In this document: piece after piece, positions 47,343 through 56,255 of the stretch
How positions within the stretch are numbered: the stretch's first letter is position 1
Layout: every line of letters starts with the position of its first letter
Assembly (NCBI GenBank): GCA_025808375.1
Contig: CP061009.1
Span: forward strand, 2,728,001-2,792,000
From: Duncaniella muricolitica
Lineage (GTDB): Bacteria > Bacteroidota > Bacteroidia > Bacteroidales > Muribaculaceae
Length of the DNA: 64,000 nt
Direction of reading: 5' to 3'
Notes under the pieces: model-generated
Told to the model about the DNA's origin: nothing
Database searches by the model: none
Seen by the model: the letters and a program-made list of their open reading frames with translations, nothing else
Translations under genes and position numbers: made by a program

Positions 47343-47351
47343 GCAAAAACT

Positions 47352-47467
47352 CTTATAAGGTTATGAGGCCCTGACCTCATAACCTTATAAGCTAAAAAGT
47401 AACAGCGAAAGGGATAACCTCATAACCTTATAACCTCATAACCTTATAACCTTTGCCCGAAGGGCAA
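47352..47467. repeat. ATAACCT word array with hairpins
   Basis: A perfect 17-bp stem (cttataaggttatgagg, 47352-47368 with 47375-47391). Then five octamers of the form NATAACCT (47413-47452), and a TTGCCC-GAA-GGGCAA hairpin at 47453-47467, 6 bp before the VKOR gene start. Same vocabulary as 29340-29528. It could shape the mRNA between the thioredoxin and VKOR genes. Confidence 0.8.
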
Positions 47468-47473
47468 CTAAAC

Positions 47474-48466
47474 ATGGGAAATATACTGTCGGATTATCTC
47501 GGACTGCTTGGCGTGCCCTATACTGACGAATATGCCGCCGACGAAATGGCATCCATGCCGTTCAGAACACTCTTCGGGCTCTCCAAGCTGCTTGAAAAGT
47601 ATGGCGTGGACACCCGCGCCTATCGTGTGGCCGACAAATCGCAGCTCTCGCAGCTCCCTGTGCCGTTCATAGCCCCCACCGACAGCGGCCTCGTGATAGT
47701 GACCTCGGTCGATGACAAGAGTGTCGGCTGTCTATCGCAGGGAGCGGGCGAGAGCACTCCGCGCGACAAGTGGACCGAAGCGTGGAGCGGCGTGGCTTTC
47801 TGCGGATTTCCACACGAGGACGCATGCGAGTCTGACTATGCCGCCCACCGGCGTGTGAAACTGCTTACACGTCTGCGTGACAAAGGTATAGTAGCCGGTG
47901 TGTTGCTGCTTTTTGTCTACCTGTTTGTAAGCAACCATATCTACGCACATGTGTCGACAATCCTGCTCACACTCTTCAACCTCGCCGGACTTTATTTCAC
48001 ATACCTGCTCGTGCAGAAATCGCTCAGGATTCACAGCCGGGCGGCCGATGAGGTGTGCAAGGTGCTTCAGGAGGGCGGATGTGACAGCATTCTCGAGACC
48101 TCGGCATCCAAGCTGATGGGATTTTTCGGATGGAGTGAAATCGGGTTCACCTATTTCTCCGTCAGTCTGCTCACGCTGCTTGTTTTCCCGCAGAGTCTCC
48201 CCTACCTGGCCCTCTTCAACGCATGCTGTCTCCCCTACACGCTGTGGAGCATATGGTATCAGCATTTCCGCGCCGGAGCCTGGTGCACATTGTGTGTCAG
48301 CGTGCAATGCACGCTCTGGTGTCTGTTTTTCTGCTATCTGGGCGGCGGATGGTTTGACGGCATCTTCCCGCTACGCATCGATGCGGTGGTGCTCGGAGTA
48401 ACCTATCTCACCGTCCTGCTAATACTCAACAGGATATTGCCAAAATTTGAAAATGGAAAAGATTAA
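47474..48466 (+). CDS. C39-like domain fused to vitamin K epoxide reductase (VKOR) membrane protein
   Basis: 330 residues from ATG 47474; the earlier in-frame start at 47453 lies in a hairpin and is less likely. Residues ~1-120 resemble a C39 (bacteriocin-processing) peptidase fold, but I see no catalytic Cys near the N-terminus, so it may only bind a leader. Residues ~135-320 are a VKOR membrane domain with about five helices: the loop pair C195-x7-C203 and the quinone-side C271-x2-C274 match VKOR's four key cysteines. It would pass electrons from thiols to quinone to form disulfides. A 38-aa peptide ORF overlaps its 3' end by 14 bp. Confidence 0.82.
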   Translation: MGNILSDYLGLLGVPYTDEYAADEMASMPFRTLFGLSKLLEKYGVDTRAYRVADKSQLSQLPVPFIAPTDSGLVIVTSVDDKSVGCLSQGAGESTPRDKWTEAWSGVAFCGFPHEDACESDYAAHRRVKLLTRLRDKGIVAGVLLLFVYLFVSNHIYAHVSTILLTLFNLAGLYFTYLLVQKSLRIHSRAADEVCKVLQEGGCDSILETSASKLMGFFGWSEIGFTYFSVSLLTLLVFPQSLPYLALFNACCLPYTLWSIWYQHFRAGAWCTLCVSVQCTLWCLFFCYLGGGWFDGIFPLRIDAVVLGVTYLTVLLILNRILPKFENGKD

Positions 48467-48569
48467 ACAGATAAAGTGTCCCGATCTGCCGGGGGCACAC
48501 GTGCTGTCGGCCGCCGAGCTCAACAAGTTTCGCATCCCCGACAGGCACAGCATACGCCCGAAACAATAG
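48453..48569 (+). CDS. 38-aa peptide, RiPP-precursor-like
   Basis: Too short for usual gene calling. It begins inside the VKOR gene's last codons in another frame, so translation could be coupled. The N-terminus is basic with one Cys (MEKIKQIKCPDL), then LPGAHVLSAAELNKF, which resembles the LSxxEL-type leader of Bacteroidetes natural-product peptides, and a Pro/Arg/His tail (RIPDRHSIRPKQ). It lacks a Gly-Gly site. A hairpin terminator follows. The peptide could be the cargo of the C39-VKOR/thioredoxin pair; this is inference. Confidence 0.5.
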   Translation: MEKIKQIKCPDLPGAHVLSAAELNKFRIPDRHSIRPKQ

Positions 48570-48593
48570 ATACACGATTTTTCTTAAGTTAGT

Positions 48594-48629
48594 GGGTACG
48601 GGAGTAAAATCAAAAAAACTCCTGTACCC
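48594..48629 (+). terminator. Hairpin terminator after the peptide gene
   Basis: A 12-bp stem (gggtacgggagt against actcctgtaccc, one mismatch) with an A-rich loop. The gtacaggagt word also occurs at 42419-42483. Confidence 0.6.
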
Positions 48630-48680
48630 CCCTGTTTCGCTTTCCGGCACTGTCAACAAAAGTTAACAAGCGTTAAATAA

Positions 48681-48710
48681 TTTGGGGGGGTAAATTTTTG
48701 TATAAATTTG
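48681..48710 (+). promoter_or_regulatory. susC-2 promoter with a G7 tract in the spacer
   Basis: -33 TTTG (48681-48684) runs straight into a tract of seven G (48684-48690), and TAAATTTG (-7) is at 48703-48710. From the first G to the -7 box is 19 bp, the same as at the susC-1 promoter. The leader of ~130 nt shares several blocks with susC-1, including tattaaccaatcat near the start codon. Confidence 0.65.
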
Positions 48711-48846
48711 CAAAAAGTCGCTAACATCAGTAGTCGTCACGTGTGACATCTTTCTCTATTTATCAGTTATAAGCTACTTCGTCGGGGCTTTTTAGAAATG
48801 CAATAATCTCTATTATTAACCAATCATTTATCAATTCCCAACTTTT

Positions 48847-51800
48847 ATGAAAGCTAAAGGACTTCATCTATTCCTGTTGTTAGTCCTGTTTTTGTTCTCA
48901 GGGTCGCCGGAGATTTACTCCCAGCAGACCGGTGGAGGGACAGCAGGATACGCGACGAGCAAGTCATCGATCACGGGTTTCGTATTTGACGCCGAAGGGG
49001 AGCCGCTTCCCGGCGTGACCGTGAAAGTCCCTAAAAAGCACTTTGCGACAGTCACCGACATCAATGGAGCTTTTTCAATCCATGGCAATTCAGGTGACAT
49101 CGTTTCATTCAGCTACATAGGCAAGAAACCTGTCGAGATGAAAGCCGTAATCGGCCGCCCTATGCGCGTCATTCTCGACGACGATACCGAAAGCTTTTCA
49201 GAAGTAGTGGTGACAGGTATAGTCAACAAGGACAAAAACTCGTTTACCGGTTCGGCCTCGACCTTCTCGGCCGAAGAGCTCAAGTCGGTAGGCGTACAAA
49301 ACCCGCTCGCGTCGCTCGCCGCCCTCGACCCGGCGTTCAATATGCTCACCAACGACCTTGCCGGTTCCGACCCCAACCACATGCCCGACATCAACATCCG
49401 CGGCAAGTCATCGGTAATCGGCGAGCGTGACGACGCCGTCAACGACCCCAACCAGCCGCTCTTCATTGTCGACGGTTTTGAGTCGACCCTCGAGGCTGTG
49501 TTCAATATGGATGTCAACCGCATCGAGTCAATGACCATCCTGAAGGACGCCGCGTCGACCGCCATCTACGGCTCCAAGGCAGCCAACGGTGTGGTAGTAG
49601 TGGAGACTGTCAAGCCCAAAGCCGGCCAGTTGAGATTCAATTACTCAGGCTCTGCCGCCGTATCGACTCCCGACCTCACATCCTACAATCTGATGAACTC
49701 GACGGAGAAACTCGAGTATGAGCGTCTGGCCGGACGCTACACCCCCTCATGGTCAGCCGGTCCCAACGACTATATCACTCTCAGCCAGAAATACAACGAG
49801 TATCTCGCCGCTGTGGCGAGCGGTGTCGACACCTACTGGCTGTCGGTGCCTCTGCGCACAGGCTGGACCCACAAGCATGACGTGTATGTCGACGGTGGCT
49901 CCAACGGCTTCATGTTTGGCATCGGAGCCAACTATTCGGGCACCACGGGTGTGATGAAGGACTCCAAGCGCGACAGCTACGGAGGCAAGCTCGACCTTAT
50001 CTATCGTCTCAACAAGCTCCAGTTCTCCAACAAGTTCTCGGCTTCATACACCTCAACTCAAGACCCCGTCGTAGAGTACAGCGAGTATGCCAGAGCCAAT
50101 CCCTATTACAAGAAGTATGACGAGAACGGCGACGTAAACCGCTGGCTCGAGAACAGCGACTTTGCCCGCGCGGCCAATCCGCTCTACAACGCGTCGCTCA
50201 ACAGCCGCAAGGAAAAATCGCAGCTTCTTCTCACCAACTACCTCATCGTAGAGTACAACCCCATACATCAGTTGCGTCTGCGCGGCAAGCTGGGTCTGAC
50301 CCACACCACCAACGACGGCGAAAACTTTATCTCGCCCGAGGACACCCGCTATGACAGCTATGACCGCACCCGCAAGGGCTCGTTTACATCGACCGACCAG
50401 AAGTCAACCCGCTACGACGCCTCGTTCACAGCCATCTATGCCGACGTGTTCGGCAACCACCGCATCAACTTTGCCGGTGACTTCAAGGCCTCTCAGAACA
50501 AGACTCTCACCCAGGGCTACAACGTAGTCGGCTTCCCCGAGGGCAACTACACCTACCCCTCCTTCTCCAACGGCTATCCCGAGGGAGGTGTGCCCCAGTA
50601 TTATGAGGACACACAGCGTTCGACCAACCTGCTCGCCACCCTCAACTACGCCTATGACAACCGCTATCTTCTCGATGCCAACTACGCTCTGAGCGGTTCG
50701 TCGGTATTCGGCTCGACCAAGAAGTTTATCAACACCTGGTCGGTGGGCCTCGGCTGGAACATCATGAACGAGCGGTTCTTCCGCGAGGTTTTCCCCAGCG
50801 TGTCAATGCTCAAGATCCGCGCCTCGATAGGTAACCCCGGCAACCAGGGTTTTGACTCGGCGCGCTCGCTTATCACCTACAAGTTTCTCTACAACAGCTT
50901 CAATTATTTCGGCAACTCGACCATCATCGGCCAGTTTGGCAACCGCGACCTCCAGTGGCAGACCACCATCGACCGCAACATCGGTCTCGACTTCCGCACC
51001 GACCGCGTGAGCCTCGAGGTAGACTACTATGACAAGAACACCGACCCTCTGCTCATCGGAGTGTCAGTGCCCCTCTCGACCGGTATCACCGGCCTGTGGA
51101 ACACCAACCTCGGCATCCAGAAGTCGCGCGGCGTGCTTGCCTCGGCTCAGTATTACATACTCCGCAATCTCAAAAACCGTCTCACCTGGAGCGTACGCGG
51201 AACACTCCGCTACGAGGACATCAAGCTTGACAAGCTCAACGGTATTCTCGATGACCTCAACCAGATAGGCAAGAACACCACGACCAAACGCTACTTTGAC
51301 GGAGCTGACCCCGACGCCATCTGGGCCGTACCCTCGGCCGGCATCGACCCCTCCAACGGTAGGGAAATGTTTATCAAGCGCGACGGCTCCTACACCTATG
51401 ACTATAATCCCGACGACGAGACCATCGTAGGCAACACCCGCGCCAAAATCGAGGGCTCTCTTGGCTCAAGCTTCAACTACAAGGGCCTGTCGGTAAGCAT
51501 CAACTTCACCTACAAACTCGGAGGCAAGGCCTTCAACGACGCTCTCTTCAACAAGGTTGAAAACATCTCCTCGTCTCAGATGATCTACAACTAGGACAAG
51601 CGCGCCTTCTATGACCGCTGGCAGAAACCCGGCGACATAGCTCAGTTCAAGGACATCGCCGACAAGGTGCCGACCCCCATGTCGTCGCGCTTTGTGCAGC
51701 GCAACAATGTATTGGCTCTCCAGTCGCTCAACGTGGGCTATGACTTCTATGACGTGGCCTCGCGCCTGAAACTCGAGTCACTCCGCCTGTCGTTCTACTG

Positions 51801-51897
51801 CAACGACCTCTTCTGGTGGTCGACCATCAAGCAGGAGCGCGGTACAGCCTACCCGTTTGCCCGCAGCTATACGCTCGCGCTGTCTTTCTCATTCTAA
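48847..51897 (+). pseudogene. SusC/RagA importer (locus 2), interrupted by in-frame TAG
   Basis: The frame from ATG 48847 to 51897 (1016 codons) is open apart from TAG at 51592-51594. Downstream codons continue the barrel (DKRAFYDRWQKPGD), so the stop removes the last ~100 residues. Signal peptide nearly identical to SusC-1 (MKAKGLHLFLLLVLFLFSGS), carboxypeptidase-like domain (~40-115), plug with RIESMTILKDAASTAIYG, then barrel strands ending SYTLALSFSF. A truncated barrel would not insert properly. TAG could come from CAG by one C-to-T change. Everything else in the operon is intact. Confidence 0.85.
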
Positions 51898-51918
51898 CCA
51901 TCCTAAGAGATTCCGATT

Positions 51919-53406
51919 ATGAAAATATACCAATCAATCACCGCAGCAGCTCTCATTGCGCTTGGCCTCGCCTCAACAGGGTGTTCCGACTGGCTCGACT
52001 ATACTCCCAAGGACAAGCAGACATATGACGAGCAGTTCAATAACCGCACAGGTTTTCACACCACAGTCAACGGCATCTACAACACCATGACCGGCTCAGC
52101 CCTCTACGGCTCCAATCTGTCATACGGCGCGATTGACATCATGGGCCTGTGTTATAAAATCACCAATTCCAGCACTTCAAAATATGAGCTGTGCACCGCG
52201 GCCTATACAGGCACCTATGCCTCGGGTACTATAAGCAGCATCTGGTCGACAGCCTATAATGCTCTGCTCAACATCAACGTGCTCCTCCAGGCTCTCGACG
52301 AGAAGCCCGACGTGCTTCTTCCCGAGGACGCCACAATGATACGCGGCGAGATGCTTGCCGCCCGCGCCATGCTCCATCTCGACCTCGTGCGCATCTTCGG
52401 CCCGGTCTACATCGTCAATCCCGACGGACTGACAGTGCCTTATGCCGACGCGCCCGAGATCATCAAGCGCGAGCGCATGCCGCTCGGCGACATAATCTAC
52501 AATAAGATTATCCCCGATCTGACCGAAGCCCAGAATCTTCTCAAGGACTGCGACCCCATACTGACCGAAGGTGTGCTCAGCTCCGACGGCGGCGAGGACG
52601 GCAACTGGTTTCGCTACCGTCAGTTGCGTCTCAACTACTATGCGGCCACGCTGCTCAAGGCCCGTGCCTACATATGGGTGCAGGACTACACCAACGCGCT
52701 CGCCGAGGCCCGCAAAATCACCGACGACACCTATGCTCAGTCATGTTTCCCGTGGGTCGACCCCGTGAAACTTCTCGCCAACAGCAGCAATCCCGACCGC
52801 ATCTTCTCCACCGAGTGTCTTTTCGGATTTTACGACAGCAAGATGGCGGAGATTTTCACCCAGAACTTCAACGGCACTCTCGACCCCGCTGTGGTTATGA
52901 AACCTCGCGACGGATACACCGACATACTCTTCCCCAACACTGCCGACTATCGTCGTCAGTCACAGTGGACAGGCTCGACATCCATAAGCGGTGGCGAACT
53001 TGACTTCATCAAGTATAAGAGTTTCACCACCAACTCGACCAATCCCGAGTTCTGGGCTACTTTCTACGGACTCATGCGCAAGAGCGAGGCCTACTATATA
53101 GCCGCCGAAGCTCTCAACGGACTTGGTGACACCAAGGGTGCGTGCGGCTACATCAATCAGGTCAAAGCCGCCCGAGGTATCGAGCTTCTTGACACCGACT
53201 CACCGGCAGACTTACTCAAAGAGCTCAAAATGGAGTTTCTGCGCGAAATGCGAGGCGAGGGTCAGATATTCTTCCTCCACAAACATTTCAACCAGTCGTT
53301 TGCGACCACCAATTCCGACTTCAACGGCCATGAGGCAGCCAACCGCGACAATCCCGAAGTGTCGCTACGCTACAATGTTCCCATCCCCTCAGGTGAAAAC
53401 TATTAA
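51919..53406 (+). CDS. RagB/SusD family surface lipoprotein (locus 2)
   Basis: 495 residues. Lipobox STGC (Cys22) then SDWLD, SusD-like. TPR-like helices with GEMLAARAMLHLDLVRIFGP near residue 140, and a C-terminal LKMEFLREMRGEGQIFFL motif. It starts 21 bp after the susC-2 stop. Intact, so it should be made even though its SusC partner is broken. Confidence 0.93.
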   Translation: MKIYQSITAAALIALGLASTGCSDWLDYTPKDKQTYDEQFNNRTGFHTTVNGIYNTMTGSALYGSNLSYGAIDIMGLCYKITNSSTSKYELCTAAYTGTYASGTISSIWSTAYNALLNINVLLQALDEKPDVLLPEDATMIRGEMLAARAMLHLDLVRIFGPVYIVNPDGLTVPYADAPEIIKRERMPLGDIIYNKIIPDLTEAQNLLKDCDPILTEGVLSSDGGEDGNWFRYRQLRLNYYAATLLKARAYIWVQDYTNALAEARKITDDTYAQSCFPWVDPVKLLANSSNPDRIFSTECLFGFYDSKMAEIFTQNFNGTLDPAVVMKPRDGYTDILFPNTADYRRQSQWTGSTSISGGELDFIKYKSFTTNSTNPEFWATFYGLMRKSEAYYIAAEALNGLGDTKGACGYINQVKAARGIELLDTDSPADLLKELKMEFLREMRGEGQIFFLHKHFNQSFATTNSDFNGHEAANRDNPEVSLRYNVPIPSGENY

Positions 53407-53418
53407 TATTCCCTACTT

Positions 53419-54264
53419 ATGAAACTCAGAAATCTATTATATCTTGCTGCAGGTTCGCTGCTCCTGCCGTCTATCGCTGCATGCTCTCATGAGGAAATCG
53501 AGCCTTACAGCGGCCCCAAAAACGGCATATTTATCCAGCAGGTAGCCGGCACCAATATGACCACCGGTCTCGTGTCGTCCTACATGGACTCCACCACATT
53601 CTCGTTTGCATCATATACAGCCGATGTTACGGAAATACCATTGCGCTTCTATGTTCGTACGATTGGCGGAGTAACCAACTATCCGCGCCGCTACGCTCTT
53701 GCTATCGACGAGGCTGTCACTACCGCCGTGGAGGGTGTTGACTTCTCGCTGTCGAGAAACGACTTCATTATCCATCCGGGAGAAACCATGGATACGTGTA
53801 TCGTCACACTCATTCGCACTCCGGCATTACGTCAGTCTTCTTTAGTACTGAAACTGCGTCTGCAACCCAACGAGAATTTTGATATCATCTTCGATTCTTA
53901 TCGCAACTCAGGCTCTTGGGAAATCCCCGCTGATTCTCTGTCTGCTGTTACCTATGCAATACGTTTCACTGAAGAGTATAATGAACCCAGTTATTGGGCC
54001 TGGTTTGGCGATAGTTATTTTGGACCATTCACACCCACCAAGATGCTTGAATTGGAGAAAGCTATGGGTTGGACATACGCAGACTGGAATAGTGGAGGCT
54101 CTGGCTCTTCCAAAGTACAGTATGGCCGTATGGACTTTGCAGCCAAGGCTTTCCAAAAGCATCTTCAGGAACTTGCTGACGCTGGGACTCCAGCCCGCGA
54201 GGATGACGGCTCTCTGATGCAGCTCCCCGGCTCCTACGCAGTCGACTATTCAGCTTATGAGTAA
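53419..54264 (+). CDS. DUF4843 domain surface lipoprotein (locus 2)
   Basis: 281 residues. Lipobox IAAC (Cys22) followed by SHEEIE. Ig-like N-terminal half (EIPLRFYVRTIGG, then YALAIDEAVTTAVEGVDFSL), matching DUF4843, and a C-terminal half with FAAKAFQKHLQELADAG. It begins 12 bp after susD-2 and is followed by the PKD-like gene 26 bp later, in the same order as locus 1. Confidence 0.83.
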   Translation: MKLRNLLYLAAGSLLLPSIAACSHEEIEPYSGPKNGIFIQQVAGTNMTTGLVSSYMDSTTFSFASYTADVTEIPLRFYVRTIGGVTNYPRRYALAIDEAVTTAVEGVDFSLSRNDFIIHPGETMDTCIVTLIRTPALRQSSLVLKLRLQPNENFDIIFDSYRNSGSWEIPADSLSAVTYAIRFTEEYNEPSYWAWFGDSYFGPFTPTKMLELEKAMGWTYADWNSGGSGSSKVQYGRMDFAAKAFQKHLQELADAGTPAREDDGSLMQLPGSYAVDYSAYE

Positions 54265-54290
54265 CAATCAAACCGTATATTCTGAAAAAT

Positions 54291-55898
54291 ATGAAACTCA
54301 ATATACTCCGTACGCTCGGTCTGCTTGCGACCTCAATGGTCCTGACCGGCTGCTATGAAGACAAGGGCAATTATGACTATACCGAGATCGAGGAACTGAC
54401 CATAACGCTCCCCTCGGCAATCGAGGCCATGGCCAATGCAGAAAACATTCAGTTTTCACCCACAATAGTCTCATCCACCACCGGTAAGGAGATTTCGCCC
54501 GACGACCCCAACTATGAATATGAATGTCGTGTATACTACACGCGTACCATTGACGGCATCTCTGAAAAATGGTATGATATCAATCCCGACAAAACCATGG
54601 CTGTCGACTTTTTTGTCGAGGCTCCGGCCGGAACATACACCCTCTGGTATACCGCAAGAAACAAGCGGACAGGCGTGGAGTCGCATGCCAAAGGCTCAAT
54701 CCGTCTCATCAGTTCAGTTTATGAAGGATGGATGGTAATGGCTAACTGCGGAGCAGAAAAGACAATGCGTCTTGACATGATTTTCACCGACTCCAAAGGC
54801 CGTGAACTCATAGCCAAGAACATCACAGGTCCTAAGGTTACAGGTCTGACCGAAGGTACCCAGGCAATGTATTTCCCGAGCATGTATGCCGGCAAGGAAT
54901 GTGTCAACATCCTTACCAAGTCGGGCAGCTATCGCGTGTGGGACGATATGCAGATACTCGCATCCAGTGACCTCAAGCTACTTGATTTCGTAATGCCCAC
55001 TACCGAGGGATCTCCCACCCAAATTTCCCAAATTATGTATTACGGAAGCTACGGACCAACAGCCACAACATGTGTCACCGACATAGGCGATGCCTATGCC
55101 ATTACATCGTCCGGAGCCGGAGCCTCATATGAATATCCACTAAACGCCGAAAAAGTCGGCGACAAGCCTTCCTACAAGGTTGCCCAGGCCATCGGCACAA
55201 GTATGGTACGTCAAGGCAACTCATCGTCGGCTCTGTTTTATGACATCACCAACAAGCGTTTTATGGGTTGGAGCTACTATGCCAGCAACAACAAGCTCCT
55301 TTTTCCGCTCAACGACAATGATGAAAACCAGCCCCAGGGTCTTTTCTCATTCAACACAGGCATGGATTTTGTCGACATGGAGAGCACCCGATTCTCCAAT
55401 GGCCTTGTCTATACCGTACTTCAGGACAACACAGGCCACCGTCACGTCTACGGCATCAACCTCTCGGGCTACAACAGCATCAAGAAGGAGTCGGCCTATG
55501 ACAACCTGACCGGTGAGAATTTTGACACGGCTACCGACTATGCCTTCCACTCACAGTTTCCATATATGTTCTACTGCAAGGGTAACAAGGTCTACTCCTA
55601 CGGTCTTGTCGACAATTCGGTCAAAGACATCCTGACACTTGACGGCTCAGAGACTACGACACTGATCAAGTTTAACCTCTACGGCAATATGGTACTCACC
55701 AACCTCAACAAGTGGGAGGACGAGGAATTTCAGAGCATGCAATACAAGCTCATCGTCTGCTCGACAACAGGTGGAGAGGACAGCGGCATAGTACGTTTCT
55801 ACAACGTGGACACTGCCGGCAAAATGTCGCTCTACAAAGAGTATAAAGGCTTTGGCGAGAACATTGTCGACGTGACCTATCGCGAGCGCAGAAAGTAA
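54291..55898 (+). CDS. PKD-like family surface lipoprotein (locus 2)
   Basis: 535 residues. Lipobox LTGC (Cys21) then YEDKG. PKD-like domain (NYEYECRVYYT, then GTYTLWYTARNKRTG; about 60-130), then a beta-rich region with SLYEG-like start (SSVYEGWMVMANCG), similar to the locus 1 homologue. Last gene of the operon; no TlpA follows. A strong terminator lies 49 bp downstream. Confidence 0.85.
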   Translation: MKLNILRTLGLLATSMVLTGCYEDKGNYDYTEIEELTITLPSAIEAMANAENIQFSPTIVSSTTGKEISPDDPNYEYECRVYYTRTIDGISEKWYDINPDKTMAVDFFVEAPAGTYTLWYTARNKRTGVESHAKGSIRLISSVYEGWMVMANCGAEKTMRLDMIFTDSKGRELIAKNITGPKVTGLTEGTQAMYFPSMYAGKECVNILTKSGSYRVWDDMQILASSDLKLLDFVMPTTEGSPTQISQIMYYGSYGPTATTCVTDIGDAYAITSSGAGASYEYPLNAEKVGDKPSYKVAQAIGTSMVRQGNSSSALFYDITNKRFMGWSYYASNNKLLFPLNDNDENQPQGLFSFNTGMDFVDMESTRFSNGLVYTVLQDNTGHRHVYGINLSGYNSIKKESAYDNLTGENFDTATDYAFHSQFPYMFYCKGNKVYSYGLVDNSVKDILTLDGSETTTLIKFNLYGNMVLTNLNKWEDEEFQSMQYKLIVCSTTGGEDSGIVRFYNVDTAGKMSLYKEYKGFGENIVDVTYRERRK

Positions 55899-55947
55899 CC
55901 CTTCACGAGGTCTTACAGCCTCACTGTTAAAATACTTTTCACAATAC

Positions 55948-55993
55948 GACCGAAGAATGCAGGTATCTCCCCCCTGACCTGCATTCTTCGGTC
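55948..55993 (+). terminator. Terminator of the SusCD-2 operon
   Basis: A 17-bp perfect stem (gaccgaagaatgcaggt and complement, 12-nt loop) followed by T-rich sequence. Confidence 0.75.
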
Positions 55994-56103
55994 TTGTATT
56001 ATAATATTTTAGCATACAGAAATAGAAATTAAGCAAACAAATACATGTTAAAATAGCTAAAAACCAATTGTTATTTGCGCATAAATTGCTAATTTTGTAC
56101 CAG

Positions 56104-56180
56104 CATTCTAAAATAGCAATAGAATATAATATTTAGGTAATGGGCCGTAGTCCTTTGTGAAAAGTGTTGCGGCTTTTTTT
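56104..56180 (+). ncRNA. Possible small RNA with own promoter and terminator
   Basis: A -7 box TAATTTTG at 56090-56097 has ATTG 19 bp upstream. A start near 56104 would give ~75 nt ending in a gccg-cggc hairpin and seven T (56174-56180). No ORF fits inside. It lies between two convergent units. Unconfirmed. Confidence 0.35.
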
Positions 56181-56210
56181 GCATCCCTACTTTAGATAAA
56201 AAAGATACAG

Positions 56211-56254
56211 GAGATACAAAAGTTTCATAAGGACAGAAGAAACTTTTGTATCTC
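56211..56254. repeat. gagatacaaaag palindrome abutting the symporter stop
   Basis: Perfect 16-bp stem (gagatacaaaagtttc) with a 12-nt loop, 1 bp from the symporter stop codon. Same word as at 42363-42680, 57849-57866 and 62921-62992. Confidence 0.8.
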
Positions 56255-56255
56255 T

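Noticed and set aside
1043..51594. Alternative genetic code or stop recoding
   Set aside because: In-frame TAA and TAG occur once each, while other genes end normally at TAA, TAG and TGA, so a recoded stop is not supported.
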